From the NCBI RefSeq assembly GCF_021134715.1, contig NC_060020.1, positions 2,852,001 through 2,916,000 of the forward strand: 64,000 nucleotides of DNA. The letters run 5' to 3'. Shown piece by piece: positions 1 to 15,200 of the stretch. The notes under the pieces are model-generated. The model was given only the letters and a program-made list of their open reading frames with translations. It had not been told where the DNA came from and did no database searches. The translations under genes were made by a program, and so were the position numbers. How positions within the stretch are numbered: the first letter of the stretch is position 1; every line of letters starts with the position of its first letter. This stretch comes from Daphnia pulex (lineage: Eukaryota > Arthropoda > Branchiopoda > Diplostraca > Daphniidae).

Positions 1-3000
1 ATTCAATTTGTACATTTTCTATTTTGTTTCTACTTGGTTTTTAACCGTTACCATGGTGAACAAATATATATTGAGATTCAAGATAACCTTCTATAAGATT
101 TAAGGAGTTATAGTTTGTTCGGCATATTCTTTTAACTATGTAGGACGCGAAATGAAAAAAAAAAAACGGTGAAGCAGCGCCAGCGATATCTTTCCGGCCG
201 AGTCAGTGAAGCAGGGCCCATCTAAACATGTCAACTTGAACATGAAAGAAGAGCCAGTTGAAAAATGAAATCTCATTTTCAAAACTCTCAGAATTTGCCC
301 TTGTAGTACCGCACATGTACTGTGCGCGTTGCCTCAATGACAGCTGTTGTGCCCGTTCGAGGTACACCGCCATCATACGCCGGCAACTGATCTATTTAGG
401 TTGATTCTAATCACTGACGACGCCCACCAAAAAATTGAGATTCGTTCCTCCCCATCAGCGACTGAAAAGCGTCAATTCAATTAGCTAAGAGGAAACGAGA
501 ATAAAGGCGAATGGAAAAGAGTTTTGGCTGCCGTTCGGCTGTCGGGAGCGGTGCATTGTTACAATGCACCACCCCATCATGCAACCATCGAAAACAGGAT
601 CCCCAACTACAAAGAGCAAACAACGACTGGCAAAATGAGAAATCAACAGTCGTCCTTTGTTGACATTTTAATCAGAGCGGGATAACAGCGAGCTTCCATA
701 TTGGATTGGATTTTAACAACTCAATATGTACAACATCTGACTAGTGTAGAATTCGGATACAGTATCAATTGAGTTGCAGGAATGTTCCTTCTATATATTT
801 TGCACATTTCTTGGGTTTTTATTCCGCATTGAACAACACATAGCAACCTAGCATCCAAGAGAAACGCTAGTCGTCGTCGAGCTCTAAGCCTTTATATCAT
901 TTCAATAAGAAAATAGTTTTCTGAATTCTTTTTTTCAATAGGAGGATGCTAGAACATATCGGTAAAAAGATAAAAAGAATTTATGAATTATTGAAGCGCC
1001 TCGAACGGATGATATGCGGGAAATTTTTCATTTCTTTATAACCTCCCCTCTTTTAAAATAATAAAGGATCAGACCATGATTTATCCCTCTAAAGATCAAC
1101 ATTTTCGTTTTGAGAAATAAAGCTAGCGACTCACTTCGAAAAATCACCATAAACCGAACAGTAAAGATGTTGTTATGAATTGAGTGCAGCAACTGTTTTT
1201 ACTTGTACGAATGAAATTTGTAATTGTTGAACACGAAAATGGTGTCTGCCCGCAATCTTTTATTTTTAGCATTCCTTCATCCCTTTGTAATGCGAAACAA
1301 CGCGCTACACGGTACTGTACGTAAGGTTGGATTGACCAGCATCATTATTCGTTTCTTTTGTTGATCTAATAGTCGAATCTAGTCTTGGAATAGATGGTGG
1401 TCTGCGAGCATCATTCACGGAGCCCTATCGCACGTATATACGTGTACGACCATCTCTTCTTCTATCCAATCAATCCTTTCGCAATGTTTGAAGACCGCAA
1501 AACGAGTAACATCGATTTAGATTTAGCCTTTTTGGCTGCATTCCATATCGGGATAAGAACCCACCGAAACAGAGAGCACAGAGCTCAGGAGATTGATAAA
1601 TCTACTGTTCCTTTTGTGTCGCTCATACTTGTCGGATGCGATGGATGAATGATCCTTCCGCTTTTTTGAGCACGAGAAACTAGCCTGTGGCACTATGAAA
1701 ATACGGTGTCGTGATTGAAACCATCCGAATGTCATCTGTAACTCGATGCGAATCTCTACAGTCCATTCATCACGGCCGCCGCCCGTACGTTTGAATCGGA
1801 GCCTACAAGTGTATACAGAAGGGACTTTTATGACGGCCATAATGGCACTGCTACTACACGAATTCAATGCGTTTTCCTTCAGTGGCCAGAGGGGCTCTTC
1901 GAGCTCTAAACAAATATCATTTTTATACGGAGGGGGGCTTGCTGCACCAACAGGATGTCATGCCGATTTTCAATCTACTGCTGCCCACGTGACGTTATGC
2001 CGCTCCGGTAAATGTCTCCGCCATGGGGACGGCAGTCAAGAAGAAGAAGTGCCTTCAATCACAGTCGGTGATTCGATGTGTCCCAAGTTACTCGACAAAT
2101 TCCGAATCGTTACGTCGAAAAGTGCATTTGGATTGTGACCGGATGTATAGGGCAGATTGCAAATGACTTCTCGATCGGCTATATATGTGCGGGCACACGA
2201 GCCATCGCTTGCGATCGAGCAATATCCTAAGAATCGCTCCGATTCGTTACGGCGCTAATAAAATCTCATAGCCTCTACCAAACTTTGTCTCTCGTCCCGC
2301 GCCCTCTGCTGTGCACTATACTACCTACCGCTGGTTCGAAAAGAAAAGAACGCATAAACCAAATTATTGTCCCATGAAAGGCAAAAGGTAAAGTCAAAGT
2401 ACCAAACTTATTATTGACGGATTGTTACTCCACTTTTTCCGGCAGACTTTCGGGGGGGGGGGGGGACCAAGGGCAAACATACGTCCGTCGCTCTGGCTGC
2501 TGCGCAACACACAACAGTAAAATAATACAATATCGCGGGCAAGTTATTGTCACAACACTTACTATACCGGCGAACAGCACATATGTAAGTTCCAGCTGCT
2601 TTATTGTGTATAGAGTCCCAGAGTCACGTTCACGTTGCCGTCGATGCGGGACAGTCTCGGATACGTCCGAATGCAAATATGTGTGCAGACGGGCGTGAAA
2701 GCCGTGAGAGAAGTTGGAATTGGCAAGTGAAGGAATAGTATAAACAGTGTCTCTCGCCATTCCGGCCGATTTCGCAGTCGACACGTTTACAAAGAGATGA
2801 TGCGAATTTCTTTTAAATTAAACGAATCGTCTATCTGAGAGATTTCCCAGGACGGTGTCTATTCTCTCCGCTTTCTTTCACGTCTTTTCTCTTCAATCTC
2901 AGCAGCTTCCCAATGTTGAAAAAAGAAAACCCTAGAGGTTTGATTGCTCGATAAAGTTGTGTGGCTTACTTCGGGCGAGAATATTTTTCTTGTTGCCTTA

Positions 3001-6000
3001 TGCCAGCCCCTTTAACTCCTTTCGCTCTCCGCGTCTAAACGCCCAGCCATCCATCTCGATTCAGTTCATCGGTCCTTTATATATGTGTGTGTATAACGCA
3101 TAAAAGAAGGAAAAATGAAACCGCGCCTAGCAGATCACACCGTTGTTGTGTATATGACGGCGGGGGGTACTACTGTGCTGAAGAATAAAAAACGAGGCCT
3201 TGCCAACTTAATTGAAACTGCCTGAGCCAAAAAAGTAAGCTGAGAAGAAGAAAAGTCAAAAATCAAAAGCCTCGATATGAAAAAGTCATTTTTTAAAAAT
3301 CCGTGTGCTTCAGCGCGAAATTGATAAGATTGTAAGAGCGGTTCTTTTATACACACAGTTAGCGCAGCTCGTTCACTATTTTCTTTTTTCCACTGACATA
3401 CTATATACCGAGCATCTCAAAGGCCTTGTATATCCTAATTGTATTTATTATTATATATTGTAAAGAAGAAGGAAAAGGCGAACAAAGTAATAATACAAAA
3501 TTCTCCCTGGGTCTTCTTTTCTTAATAACGTTGTCTGGGTGACGATAGCTTGCGCCATTGCAAACTAACTTTAGATTTGGGCCAGCGTCCTCTATTCCAC
3601 CCTTCATCTTTGACGTTATAGAATATCACGATTCGTCATTATTTTCCTTTTAACGTACAATGTTGAGGAGCTCATCTGGGTCGCTGCCTAGGTCATTTCA
3701 CGATAATTTTGCAGACGTCATCGACCGGAGTGGACAACATATTTTTTTCCATTTCTCTTCACATTTATTTACCTTTTCTTTTTCCGACGTTTATTTTATG
3801 TTTGATCGCCCATTTATTACAGTCCAAAACCCAAAACGAACCCAAAACGAACCCAAAACTTTTGTTTCCCGATTATTTCCATTTCTCTTTTTGGAGTTTT
3901 GAATTGGCATCTTGCGTGGACACCAATTAATGTGGGGCAGAGACAATGGATGCGCATACGTAATATTGCATAGATTTAACCGACAGGTTCCATACTTAAT
4001 TATTCTAAGCTGATTTGTTGGCTGACTGGCTGACTGACAATAAATCATGTCCAGTCCGATCAACAATTATCAATCAAGCGACAGCAATTGTTGTTGGTAG
4101 CTAACAGAAGTCAAGTCACTTGAGCTGCTGCAAAGGTCTCTGGGTTGATGAACAAACTTCAACGGGATTCGGACTTTAGCGACCACTCTTGTGTCCAACT
4201 TGCGCGTATTTATTGATATTACACATGTATAACAGTTACAAGCCTCGTTCTCAAACATTAACACACCCCCCTTGAGCCCCTCTAACCTCGAATGGGGATG
4301 TATTCGGCGGTGGTCGTTTTCTTTTGGTCATAACCCGATAGGATTTTATCGGCGGCCGAAGAACATTAAAGGCGGCAGCTACCCTCGCTCAACCCCTGTT
4401 GGTTTAGTCTTTTCACGGAGTTATTTTGTTATTTAAAGAAAAAGAAAAAAGAATGAAGACGCGCCAGCAGAGGAGATGAGAAACATGTTACGAAGAATTC
4501 GACAATATTGGCTGGCCTGGAGCCATACATTCGAGAATCGAATTCTGCTGCCTATGCCAATCGATGTAAAAGAACGAGATGAAGTTGTTTCCTACTTTAG
4601 CCTTTTATTTCAGTAAACCGGACGATTTTCTAAAAGGACAACTTCTAATATATACCAAAAGTGTACACAGACTTCAACATGGAGGCGTTAATTGTTGCTA
4701 AAAAAATCTAATGGGCGACGAGATGGAAAAGTCAACCAAAGAGACAAAAGTTGAAACGCCCAAACAAAAATCGTCTTGTTATAGTTGTTACGATTACGCT
4801 AACAATCCAATCAAGAGTATTGATCTGGCGGTGAAAGGGTTCGGCTATCGGATGTCGAAAAGCACTCGACAACATCTCAAAACGAAACACTGCCACCAGC
4901 CTTTTATTTCGCGTATTTCCAGTTTCTCTCGTCGTTATTTGCTCTTCTTGGGTTTTACGGTGAGGTTGTACACCCAGCAGCTCGCCCTTCTGTCAATCCC
5001 AGCTCTCAATCGCCTCTAAAAGGGCACGAAATTGACCACCCGACACGACCCTTGTGAATTCACTCTGCAATGTGTAGACCACCAGTCTCGAATTACAGCC
5101 CCTGACTGACGCTGATGGCAAAAAAAGGGAATAGGGAAAAAGAAGGGAAAATTTAAAAGGTGGCAGAAAATGAAGAAAAGAAAGAGCTCGATCGAATTCG
5201 TCGAAAATAATATCAGCTGGGCACCGTGACGACTTCACACTTGATAAATAAAAGAGCCTGATCAAATGTCGTGAAAAACCCTAGCCTATTGAGGACACGA
5301 CAACAAGCGCGATGGATCGGATAACTGGCGTGGTGACTCCTCAAAGAATCCAGTTAAAGGGTGTTCTACATAACACCACGCCGTATTATGTGGTGCACTG
5401 CATAACATTTAGCTCAATTATGGGTTTCACAGGACACGATAACAGTGGCAGAGAAAGAAAAAAAAAAGAGTGCCACAACGATGGGAGAGAGATAGGTGGA
5501 CGACGAGTCAGACCCAGCCATACGGAGAAATGTTGTCTACTCTATTCGAAACCAAAGATTTGAGGACATATTTGTGAAACCAGTTGCCCTGGACGGCAAC
5601 CAAATCAGCCAGCGATCGAACAACTCCTTATAAACTATTATGACTATACTGCCTTCCCTGCTGCTGGTAAACTCCCAACAAGGAAATTTCGCGTTAGAGC
5701 TGATTTGAATTCCCAATCCCCCAGATTGAATTTTCCACCAAATAGGGTTTGATCGCCGAAGATGTGAGCTTTTAAATAAATTGGCGGAAAAAAAAGAACT
5801 TTGTCTATTTCAGAAAAAAAAAGAAGGAAAAATTAAATAAAACAAAGCAATAAGGGAAAGCCAACAGAGAGAAAAGGCGGGGCCGTGACAAACCGCGCAC
5901 GTTCGTCCGTTTTTTTCTGTACGTGTGTGTGTTTGCGGGGGCTGGGAGGACGCCTCTATTATAGCGACGCTCCGTCACCAGCGGCTTCCAGTTCATAGTC

Positions 6001-6200
6001 TAGCCTCTTAGCGAGCTATTCGCACTCTCTACGCTCTCCCGAGTTTTCAATCTAAACAGTCCGAGTCCGCCCTTCTCTATTGTATCACAGTGTGTCGCCC
6101 ATTTTCTGACCAGCAGTGATCCTTGCGATGCATTATTAAATTTTTTTCCCGTCAGACATTTAAATCATCTTGTCGCCCGTTTCTTTTCCGAAAATTCAAA
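1..6200. other. Upstream non-coding region, no gene supported
   Basis: I find no open frame here with recognisable protein character, splice support or a family match. Open frames of 60-130 codons exist on both strands but overlap each other and look random. The region holds a G14 run near 2453-2466 and short A-rich runs such as the CCAAAACGAA repeats near 3824-3860. The last part, about 5950-6200, is probably promoter and 5' UTR of the GPCR starting at 6201; an ATTATAG-like box lies near 5958-5966, but the transcription start cannot be fixed. Confidence 0.5.
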
Positions 6201-9200
6201 ATGGAACAATTCCACAACGAGAGCCACTGGCCAATGAATTGCACCGACAAGTTGAACTGCACCAACTTGTCTGCCGACGTGATTGAATTCGTCCGCAATG
6301 AGACGTGCACGAATGATTATTGCGAGACGGACGATGACTACATTGACCGAATCGAGGCGTACATGTTTCCATCCGTCTACGAGTGGATTCTGATTGGCCT
6401 CCACTGCATGGTCTTTATCGTCGGCCTGGTCGGCAATTTCTTGGTCTGTCTGGCTGTCTACCGCAATCACACGATGCGAACCGTCACCAATATGTTCATC
6501 GTCAATTTGGCCATCGCCGATTTTCTCGTCATATTCCTCTGCCTGCCTCCGACCGTCTTGTGGGACATCACCGAGACTTGGTTCATGGGCAGCACCCTCT
6601 GTAAAATCATCCCATACTTTCAGGTAAAAACAAAAACAAAAACAAAAAGCCTCAACTAGCTGTTAATTAATCGATAAGCCTTTCAATTTCCATAAGCTAA
6701 AATGTATAGTCGATTATTAGTTGGCGAGTCGAAGCCAAACAAACAAGTGCAGACAAATTCGCTCAATTGGTTTCGAATCGCCCCACGTCAAACGGCTACA
6801 TTTAGAAAAGCCCTTGAAAGTGATATACAAGCGTGAACTACACGCATTTAACGACCTTCGAATTCCCAGCCTGTTTTTGAACGGCTTGTATCGAATAGAG
6901 CGCCGTCCTACTATAAAGCAGTGGCCACGAAGAGCGGGAGTAAATATTTATCCGAGTACCTACTATTGCACAACTTGTAAAATAACTTGTAAAATAGACG
7001 CAATTCGTACATAGGGGGTCGGTGCAATAGAAGCCAAACTAGTTTCTTGGCCGGCCCATGTTAGATGTTTATTACAGATAGGTTTTGTGACAGGGCATGT
7101 TATTCCAGTGAACAGCACCCTACGTTGAATCCTGTCGGTCAGCGACACCACAGTATAACACAACAATCATATCGCTCTTTCCTCGTCCACCACCACCACC
7201 CCCAGCATCCGCACAACCTCATCCGGTTTTCCTTTCCTGAAGACGAGAAGGACGTGGTTTTGTTATCAAAAGGCGCTCGGCTTGGTGGGATCGCCGCTCC
7301 GGCTGACAGTCGAGATCTTCTTCATTTCACCGCACGGCTGAACGCGCCGACTGCTGCTGCTGCTGCTGCCGCACATCACAACACCGAGAGCTACGCTGCG
7401 ACCCTGTAATTGCGTCGACACCAACGGCCACGGCCGGAGGAGTCCCCGATATATTCACCGTTCTACCGTACCCTAGTCAGCTAGCTACTCTGTCTAATCA
7501 AAAGACGGCCATGTCGATTTCCTGTCGGTTGATCGAGGCCACCGTATAGTAAGCTACACACTAACGAGATCGAACACGCCACCGTCGACGTAACACTCTC
7601 GGCGCGCGGTCAGTGGGTCACTCAAATGATGACCGTTCGATCGCCGGCGAAGAATTCCAACGATTCCGTATAGACAACTTTCATTTCAACTTGAATGAAC
7701 AGCCCCTGCTGCTGCCCACGTTACTGCATCAGTGATGCGCTGCCAAATAATAAAATGGGCATTTTTATTACGACATTCATTCGCGAGTCAACTTGGCAGC
7801 TCGAGTAGTTTGCCTATACAAGATATTTCGTCATCGTGTAAATGTAAATCTACCAACTACGATCCCCGGCTGTAATCTAAATGATTTTTTTCTTCCCCCC
7901 GTTATCCTAATTGAATTATAGCCAACCCGTTCGTTTTAGACGAGTAGAACATACTTGTGTTGTACTTTTGAGTCTTTGACTACATCAGACGTAAGAAGAT
8001 GAACAACTCTTTACTAGCTCAATCCGATCACGTTCTTTCTTTAATTGCAACCTGGCTTTCAATCGCCCGCCTATCTGTCATCTTATGTCTTACTTCTATA
8101 TAGACTTGTAAGCTCAAATAGGTCTCCGCGTCTCTCAGAAAATCGTGACTTAAGCTGATTGGGCTCGTTGACATGACGACCGATTTTCCCCCTCCATTTT
8201 CCGCCATTTTCCCCCATTACCAAGTGCGACTGTCAGCCAACTTTATTACTGTATCAACTCAACATTGGTGTGTCACGCTACAAAAAAAAACAGAGTTTCG
8301 AGTTTCCCCGAAAGACTAGGAATAACAAACAGCGTATTAGCTCCATAGCCAGTCCAAATAATCACACTCGAGCAATAGAAAACATCTGTGAACGAAAAGT
8401 AATATATACGCGCCCTGCCAAGCTGAATAGACCCCCCTAGCAAAGGTTATATAGAGGATTGGATTGGATTGGGAGAGTGAATAAGGGCGATATATCTCCA
8501 AGAAGTGGCTGCAAGGAAGAAGGATATATTCACTGACGTGATTGATAATATGGCCGCCCCAGTTATCAGCATGATGTCGTCCCATTTGGCCAAGAGAGAG
8601 AGAGAGAGAGAGGAGGGGATATTGTAATATGCTGCCGCGATTTCAATGAAAAGAAGAAAAAATACCAGGGAATGTGTGGAGAGCTGAAGAAATATTTAGT
8701 TTGGGGGTCCCATTGGTCATGGACTGTTATTCTGTCGATCTAAACTACTCCAGCTCAATGTTTACTTATGAGCTCACGAGTACCATCTGAATACGATGAA
8801 GTCAGCCGGCCTTTCAGATAAATATATATACGTATATATTCCTCTGTAACGAAACTTGTGGATTACTTTTCTGTATACGGCAAATCTTGGCATTTCCAGT
8901 CATTTCTCCACCGAGTTCCGAGTACCGCGATAAAAAAAAGCCGCAAGATGGGACTTTGCAACAGTGGTACGCATGTGTCATAACCGTTCCCTGGCAATAC
9001 ACTCTATTCCATTTACATTCTTGGTCCTGTGTAGTATTCGCATACGAGTTATCTCCCTATCTTCGCTCTGTAGCAAAAATCCTGAATGACCTTTCTCTCT
9101 CTCCAATCAAATGGCACACAAATGAAAGGAATTGCGGGACCGCATATGCGCTAAGAGAAAATCTAACTCGATGTCGGGAATATGTGTAGTGCTGCTACGC

Positions 9201-12200
9201 ATATACAAGTTTATGCTTATCGAGATTTTCCCGCCAATAATGGGCAGCGCAGCATCGATTCATCCGCGCGATTTGCGAAAGTATTTGGGATGTCCCCGAG
9301 ATGTCCAAATATAGGTTGACGGTCGCGATTTTCCCACACCATCTGGTGCTGCCGATTCTCGGTGACAATTACTCGCATTGATCTTTTATACAGAGAAAAC
9401 GCCAGCACGCCCTTGGCTGGTGCAAGATCAGATCGGCCGTAATAAAACACACACGCACACGCAGCATCGCAAGATATCGTTGACTTTCCCAGTGGGAACT
9501 CGCCACTTGGCTGAATGATTTCTCTGTAGTCTATCTGCAAACAAGATAGCGGCCCCCACTGTTTGTCACGTCGGTCCAACGATCTTCCTTTATAAAGAAA
9601 TTTGCTGTTGGACCTGCCAATGATGCTGGACATTGGAAACAGCTGACAGTGCCAAAGAACGAAAGAAAGAAGAAGGAAAAGAAGACAACTTTGGGGTTCA
9701 AAGCAATATGAAGCGAAGCAAAATGGGCATAGAGTTCGTTTCACAATTTCAACAGAGCCTTCGCACTATTGTCAAAACAGTATTGTCAGACGATTTGAAT
9801 TCTCTACGGGCCAGAGAAAAAGTTTTTGCCAGGCAAGTCGAAAGAGACTTATGAAAATTACCGAAATTCAAAGTGAAACAAAGTTACTTCTCTATACACT
9901 CGGCAGTCCCAGTAACTCGAAGGAGACTTTCTCTTTGCCAAATGCTGCTGTCAGAAGGAGATAAGAAACATTTCTCGAAGAAGAAGAAGAAAGGCAGGGC
10001 AATAACTTGCATGCAGTCATTCAATTCTGAATAACTTTTAATCGAATTGAATTTGTTGAGCGAAACTTTACGTATACTGGCCTTTGCGCATTTGGGCGAA
10101 AAGTCGAAAAAGAACAAAACGCGCTGCCAGACAAAAGGACGCGTTGTCTGCGCACGATTTCTGGTCAAATAAAGCCACTTGAATAATAATGCGGGATTGA
10201 AGGGAAAGTGTCATGTATCGATGAGTGCAAACTCCATTGTCGGCTCTCTTTTCACCCAGTCTATCGTTTCTCACTGCACGTACTCCACGTCCCCAATTTT
10301 TTTCGCCTTGTTTTTGGAATTCAGACACTTATATAGCTGCTACTGCCGTGTAAAGGTTATAGTGTGACCGATAAATATGATCCATTCAACCTTGGCTGCA
10401 GCACAATTTTTTTTTTCTTTTCCTCCATTGAATATTTTCGTTTTGAATTATTTATGCGGCGCATAAACTGTGGCCAATGTTGTCCAGAAAATGTTAAAAA
10501 TGAATCACACGTCCCCCTGAAAAGACAGGATTTTACGTTCTCTGCGTATTGCATTATAATTTATACGAGGAAGTGCCGGTGTGACGGCAGATCTCCCTCT
10601 TCGTCAAAAAATGTGCTAGTTGCATTTTGCATGAAATGTTCAAAATTTTAAATATTTAATGATTTGAACACTTACAGACAAAGTGGTGAGGTACAAAACA
10701 AGCCTGATCTGCAGTCGTTCCACAAATGGGGGTTATTTAACGAACCCTTACTTCAAGTTTTAAAAAAAACCGAAATCGGAAAATCGAGCAAAACAGTAGA
10801 CAAATCGAAAATCAAAATCGAGAATCGACAGAAACAATCGAGAAAACAATTCCAGTTAAAAGCGCTTAGCTCAAGAATAATCGTGCTCCGTACTATGTCA
10901 CGATTTATGATCTACGCCACCAAAAATGTCAATAAGGAAGAATAGAGATCAATTTGTTCCTACCTTTAAGCCTGGGAAATACAGCCAGGCATCCGCATGT
11001 GTTCCATCTGAAGAATAGTTGAATCCACCAGGCGAGATGGGGAAAAAGGACGTCCTCGTGAATACACCCACACTCACATGGGTGTACACGAAGACATTTA
11101 AAGAAAGAAGAAGAAGGGATCCGTACCTCGACCTACATCGGCAGTTTCTCCAAACAAACCAGATGCTGTTTACACCTAAACAAATAATTAAAATTGGTTA
11201 CGAAAATATTAACAGAAACATCAAGCATAGAAGAGTTGAAAATGAGACAGTGGGTAACACTGATTGTCAATAAACCAGAGAATTCGAGGTTTACACTCAA
11301 TCCACTACATCTTTCATATCTTGTGGTAGTGATGGTTTGCTCGTGCTTTAAACCTGCACAAAGTAAAGGTTGCATAGCGAAAACAAACTGCATGCATTGA
11401 CAGGGACATGATAAATGCAGCATTTCACAAATTTGAAATAGGTTAAACTCTTCTATTCAAGCTCCCATGATCATTCTGTTTGTATTATTAGTTTTATTTA
11501 CCCGCCAAAACAGCATGGAGTGTCCTTTCAGCTAATTCTCTCGAAGAAACGCCATCCGAGTTGACACGACGACCACATTTAACGTAGTTTTATTTGTTGG
11601 ACTATTTTTCGTACAGCCTCGTGTACTTTTTCCAATAATGTGATCGTTATGTTTTCTTTCCTAATCTGGAACTTTGTCTCTTTGTCTTCTTGAAAATGGA
11701 AACTGTGAGACAGATCAGATGAGCAGACGACACTAATCTTCTAATTATTCATGATTATAAGATATCGATAGATATTCTTAAAAATCGGACATCTATTTGA
11801 TAATATCTAATTAATAGTTCGTCTGTTAAACTGAGTCCCCAACCACAGTCAAGAACTCAAGATAAAAGAAAAAAATTTGTAAGAAACCAGGAGATAATAA
11901 CTTTAAGACCGAAACCACCAAAATAAGTCCCTCCAACTGGGAATCATGTTTTACAAACATAATATGACTGTATAACAATGACAGACAGCGGACCCCAGGA
12001 GGATCCGTTAAGCCACGTCATTCCAGTTGAGCTTATCGGGCCCATTTAAGCCGCGGGATTTTGAGGTCGGCGCGTAAACACGAGAGAGTAACGTACACAC
12101 AGCAATGGCCGTGCAGTCCTTTCAGTAGCGTGGTGGAGCCCATTTGCTAAAGCTCCATCAGATAAAGCTCTCTTAACGCGATGCCCGATTCCGCCGAAAA

Positions 12201-15200
12201 GCCGTGACATGGCCAGCAATTTATAAGCGCAATAAAAGAAAATGATAAACAAAATAACTAAAACCAAAAACAACAGAGGAAGAAATAACTTGTTCCACAC
12301 CTCTAGCATAAAATACTCAATGCGGTCGTCATTAACCGGCAAGTTTATTGATGTAGACACACGTATTGTATATATCTATACTTTACCTTTCAGTTGAAGG
12401 GTGATTTATTAGCCCAAGCATTATCGCTACCATACCATGTTTCCTTTGTTAACGACGAAATTTATAATGTTTTACTTTAACCTGCGTAGAATTTTTTAAC
12501 TCCGTCTAGTAACACGATCATGTGATGGACCTAAAAATAAACGAGAATTGCTACATTGCCATGAGCTGTCAGCCAAGAACGGGACCCTTACTTGTATTGT
12601 CTTCGTCTTTCCATGGCTGTCCATGGCTTGTCCAACTTTATACCATCGATTCCACATAGAACTGCTGGGAGGGTTTTGATGATGCTGATCATGATGGAAC
12701 GTAGTCTACTCTTTGTCCTCCCGAGCGTGTTTCTTCCGGGGTCTGTCCCAACAAAGTCGGCTGTCATTCATTAAATATCAGTCCCCACTTGATTGAAAAC
12801 TTGGGCGGACGAACTTCCATACTTTCTGGCGAATCAATTTTGTTTTTTTTCTTTTCTTTTCTTTTTGCCACCTCACGTCATTGTCCGGAAGGAATCCTAT
12901 CAGCGTACGCGTCCGTAAATCAGAGAAAATATTAGACTTTATCTTTAGCGACCATATGGCCCTCGCGGTTCCGCCGGATGAGTTTCTTGGATGGAGAGAA
13001 GAAAAACAAAACCTTTAGTGGCCAAAGGGGAAAAATAAAACTTAACATGGAGAAAGAGAGAATTAAAAAAGTTCAATACAGCCAAGAGGGAAACCATTAT
13101 GAGGAGCTGGAACGATGTCGTGTTCCTCTGACTTGCATGGTGCAATATCCGTTGGGTTTCTTCAAATTTGACTTTTATTCTCGCGCTTTTAGTCAGGCGC
13201 ATCGAGCCGGCCCTGATGAGAAACGTGCTTTGACTAGCTAATAACAACGATGCAGAATAACTCTTGACGAAGTCGAGGACCTTTTTTTTTTCTCTTTTTC
13301 ATTCTCTTTTTCATTCAAGGCTTTCCGGTCTGAATGTCCAATAAGTCTCCACCGCCACGTCCGATATAGCTGCCATTTTTCTCCGTTAATACCCGCAGTC
13401 ACGATTCAGTTTCGACACACAACATTTTTCGTCCCTTTTTCCATCTCTGTCGTCGTTTACCCCTCTAGTATATCTACTCTGCCTCAGACATTGTTTTCTC
13501 GCCCATCAGCAGCACATTGATCCCAGCGCCCTGTTCCATCTATCTGATAGATCCAGCTGCAATTTGCTTCTCTAGAAAGCCAATGCACTCGACATATTGA
13601 ATCGCAGATGGCCAACATCATCCGCGACGTTTTGTGTTCCGTGTGCAACCCAAAATCAATTTCTGGTTTATTGGTCCTTTATCTCAAGTCCTTTTCGAGA
13701 TTGCCATCAAACAGGCCACAGATCTCTACTTATACGCTGAGATACAGGACAAGGTTCCGAGAAACCCAAATCAACCTATTAGGCTATATACGTACAGATA
13801 TGAAATGATGTATTTTGTTTTGTTTTTTTGCTTTTTGGTCTCCCATAAATCGTCTGTTTGGTTTATTCTTCCGCAGCATCAAAAAGGAATACGTCATTAT
13901 TTTTTTGAGACTTTTTTCCACTGCATTAAACAGAGAGAAAAGTCATTTGGCGTGCGAGTCCATTGAAGCGGAAACACGGTTTGTCGCACAACCATTGCCA
14001 ACGGAGAAAATCGTGGAATAATAATAATACAAGTTCAGCCCACGCTGGGTAAACAATATGCGCGCGTATAGTACATACAAAACCGAATGTCATATTGACT
14101 GATTACATTGAAGACCAGCAGCTACAAAATGAGTTGCCATCGGCGTTTGTTCGTACAGAGTAATAGCTTTACTGCTATTTCCAGAAACTAATGATAGAAA
14201 TTGATTTTTGCCAAGATGAGAAATGGACGTAATAATAATGTGTGTCATTTCTAAAAATAAGTTACACACATTATTCTATTTTGCATTTGACACAGACCGT
14301 TTCGGTATCCGTCTCGGTATTGACGCTGACTTTCATCTCGGTGGACCGCTGGTACGCCATATGCCACCCACTCAAGTTCCGGTCAACAATCGGACGTGCC
14401 AAAACCGCCATCGCCGCTATTTGGATCATCTCGCTGCTCATAGGTAATAGATTTCAAAAGAAACCGCGTCTTAGATATTTATGTGACGTCCTCGAAGGTA
14501 CTATATTTTGCCAATCATTGGCGCAGCTCACCTTATTTTGACTTGTACGCCACAGCAGAGGAGAGCGACGATTCACGCGTGAGGGCGGAGACGAACGCGC
14601 CTTGACATTCAATGACACTGGTAGAGTTTCGCTATACACACCGGCGAATTGAGTCACTGCGAAAAGGAACTTTTTTTTTTTTGAAGCAATTACTCTTCTC
14701 TCGCCGGGGGGATTTCGCTATCTAGCCAGCCATTTTGTTGTCCTATTTCCTTTTGGTATAGCATGAACCTCCTGGAATTCCAAAGGGGACCCTTTCACCA
14801 GAGTCTTAAGTGGCCTAGGAAGGCAAATACGAGGAGGGTATTACTGGAATTGACAATTTCAATAATACTCTCCTCTTTTTTATTTTCGAGTTCGTTCGTT
14901 TTTTTTTTTCTTTTCTTTTCTTCCCTTTTGGCTGAGAATAAAATGCGCGTGCTACTTCAGAGTTGTTGCTGGCTGGCGCTGCCGTCACGCGAAGAAAACA
15001 AACTATTGTTCAGCTTTTTTCTTCAGCTCGAATGTAGAAGTAGTAGTAGTAGTATAACTCGTTTTTAACGTGCACACTAAACATGATTCCGTTAGAAAGC
15101 ATTCCGGCGGATGTTGTGTGTTTCCCAATCAAATTCCTGGCTGAAGAAATATGGCTGGGCATTCTTTCCGTGTATGATGCATCGTATCATCAAATTTTTT

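Noticed and set aside
1746..2138. 130-codon plus-strand open frame with ATG
   Set aside because: It overlaps an opposite-strand frame, has no domain or splice signs and a random-looking composition.
4711..5019. 102-codon open frame starting with ATG and a Lys/Glu-rich stretch
   Set aside because: No family, no promoter or splice evidence, and the second half looks like random translated T-rich DNA.
6123..6200. Longer N-terminus for the receptor
   Set aside because: The upstream extension has no in-frame ATG; the ATG at 6129 is in another frame and stops after three codons.
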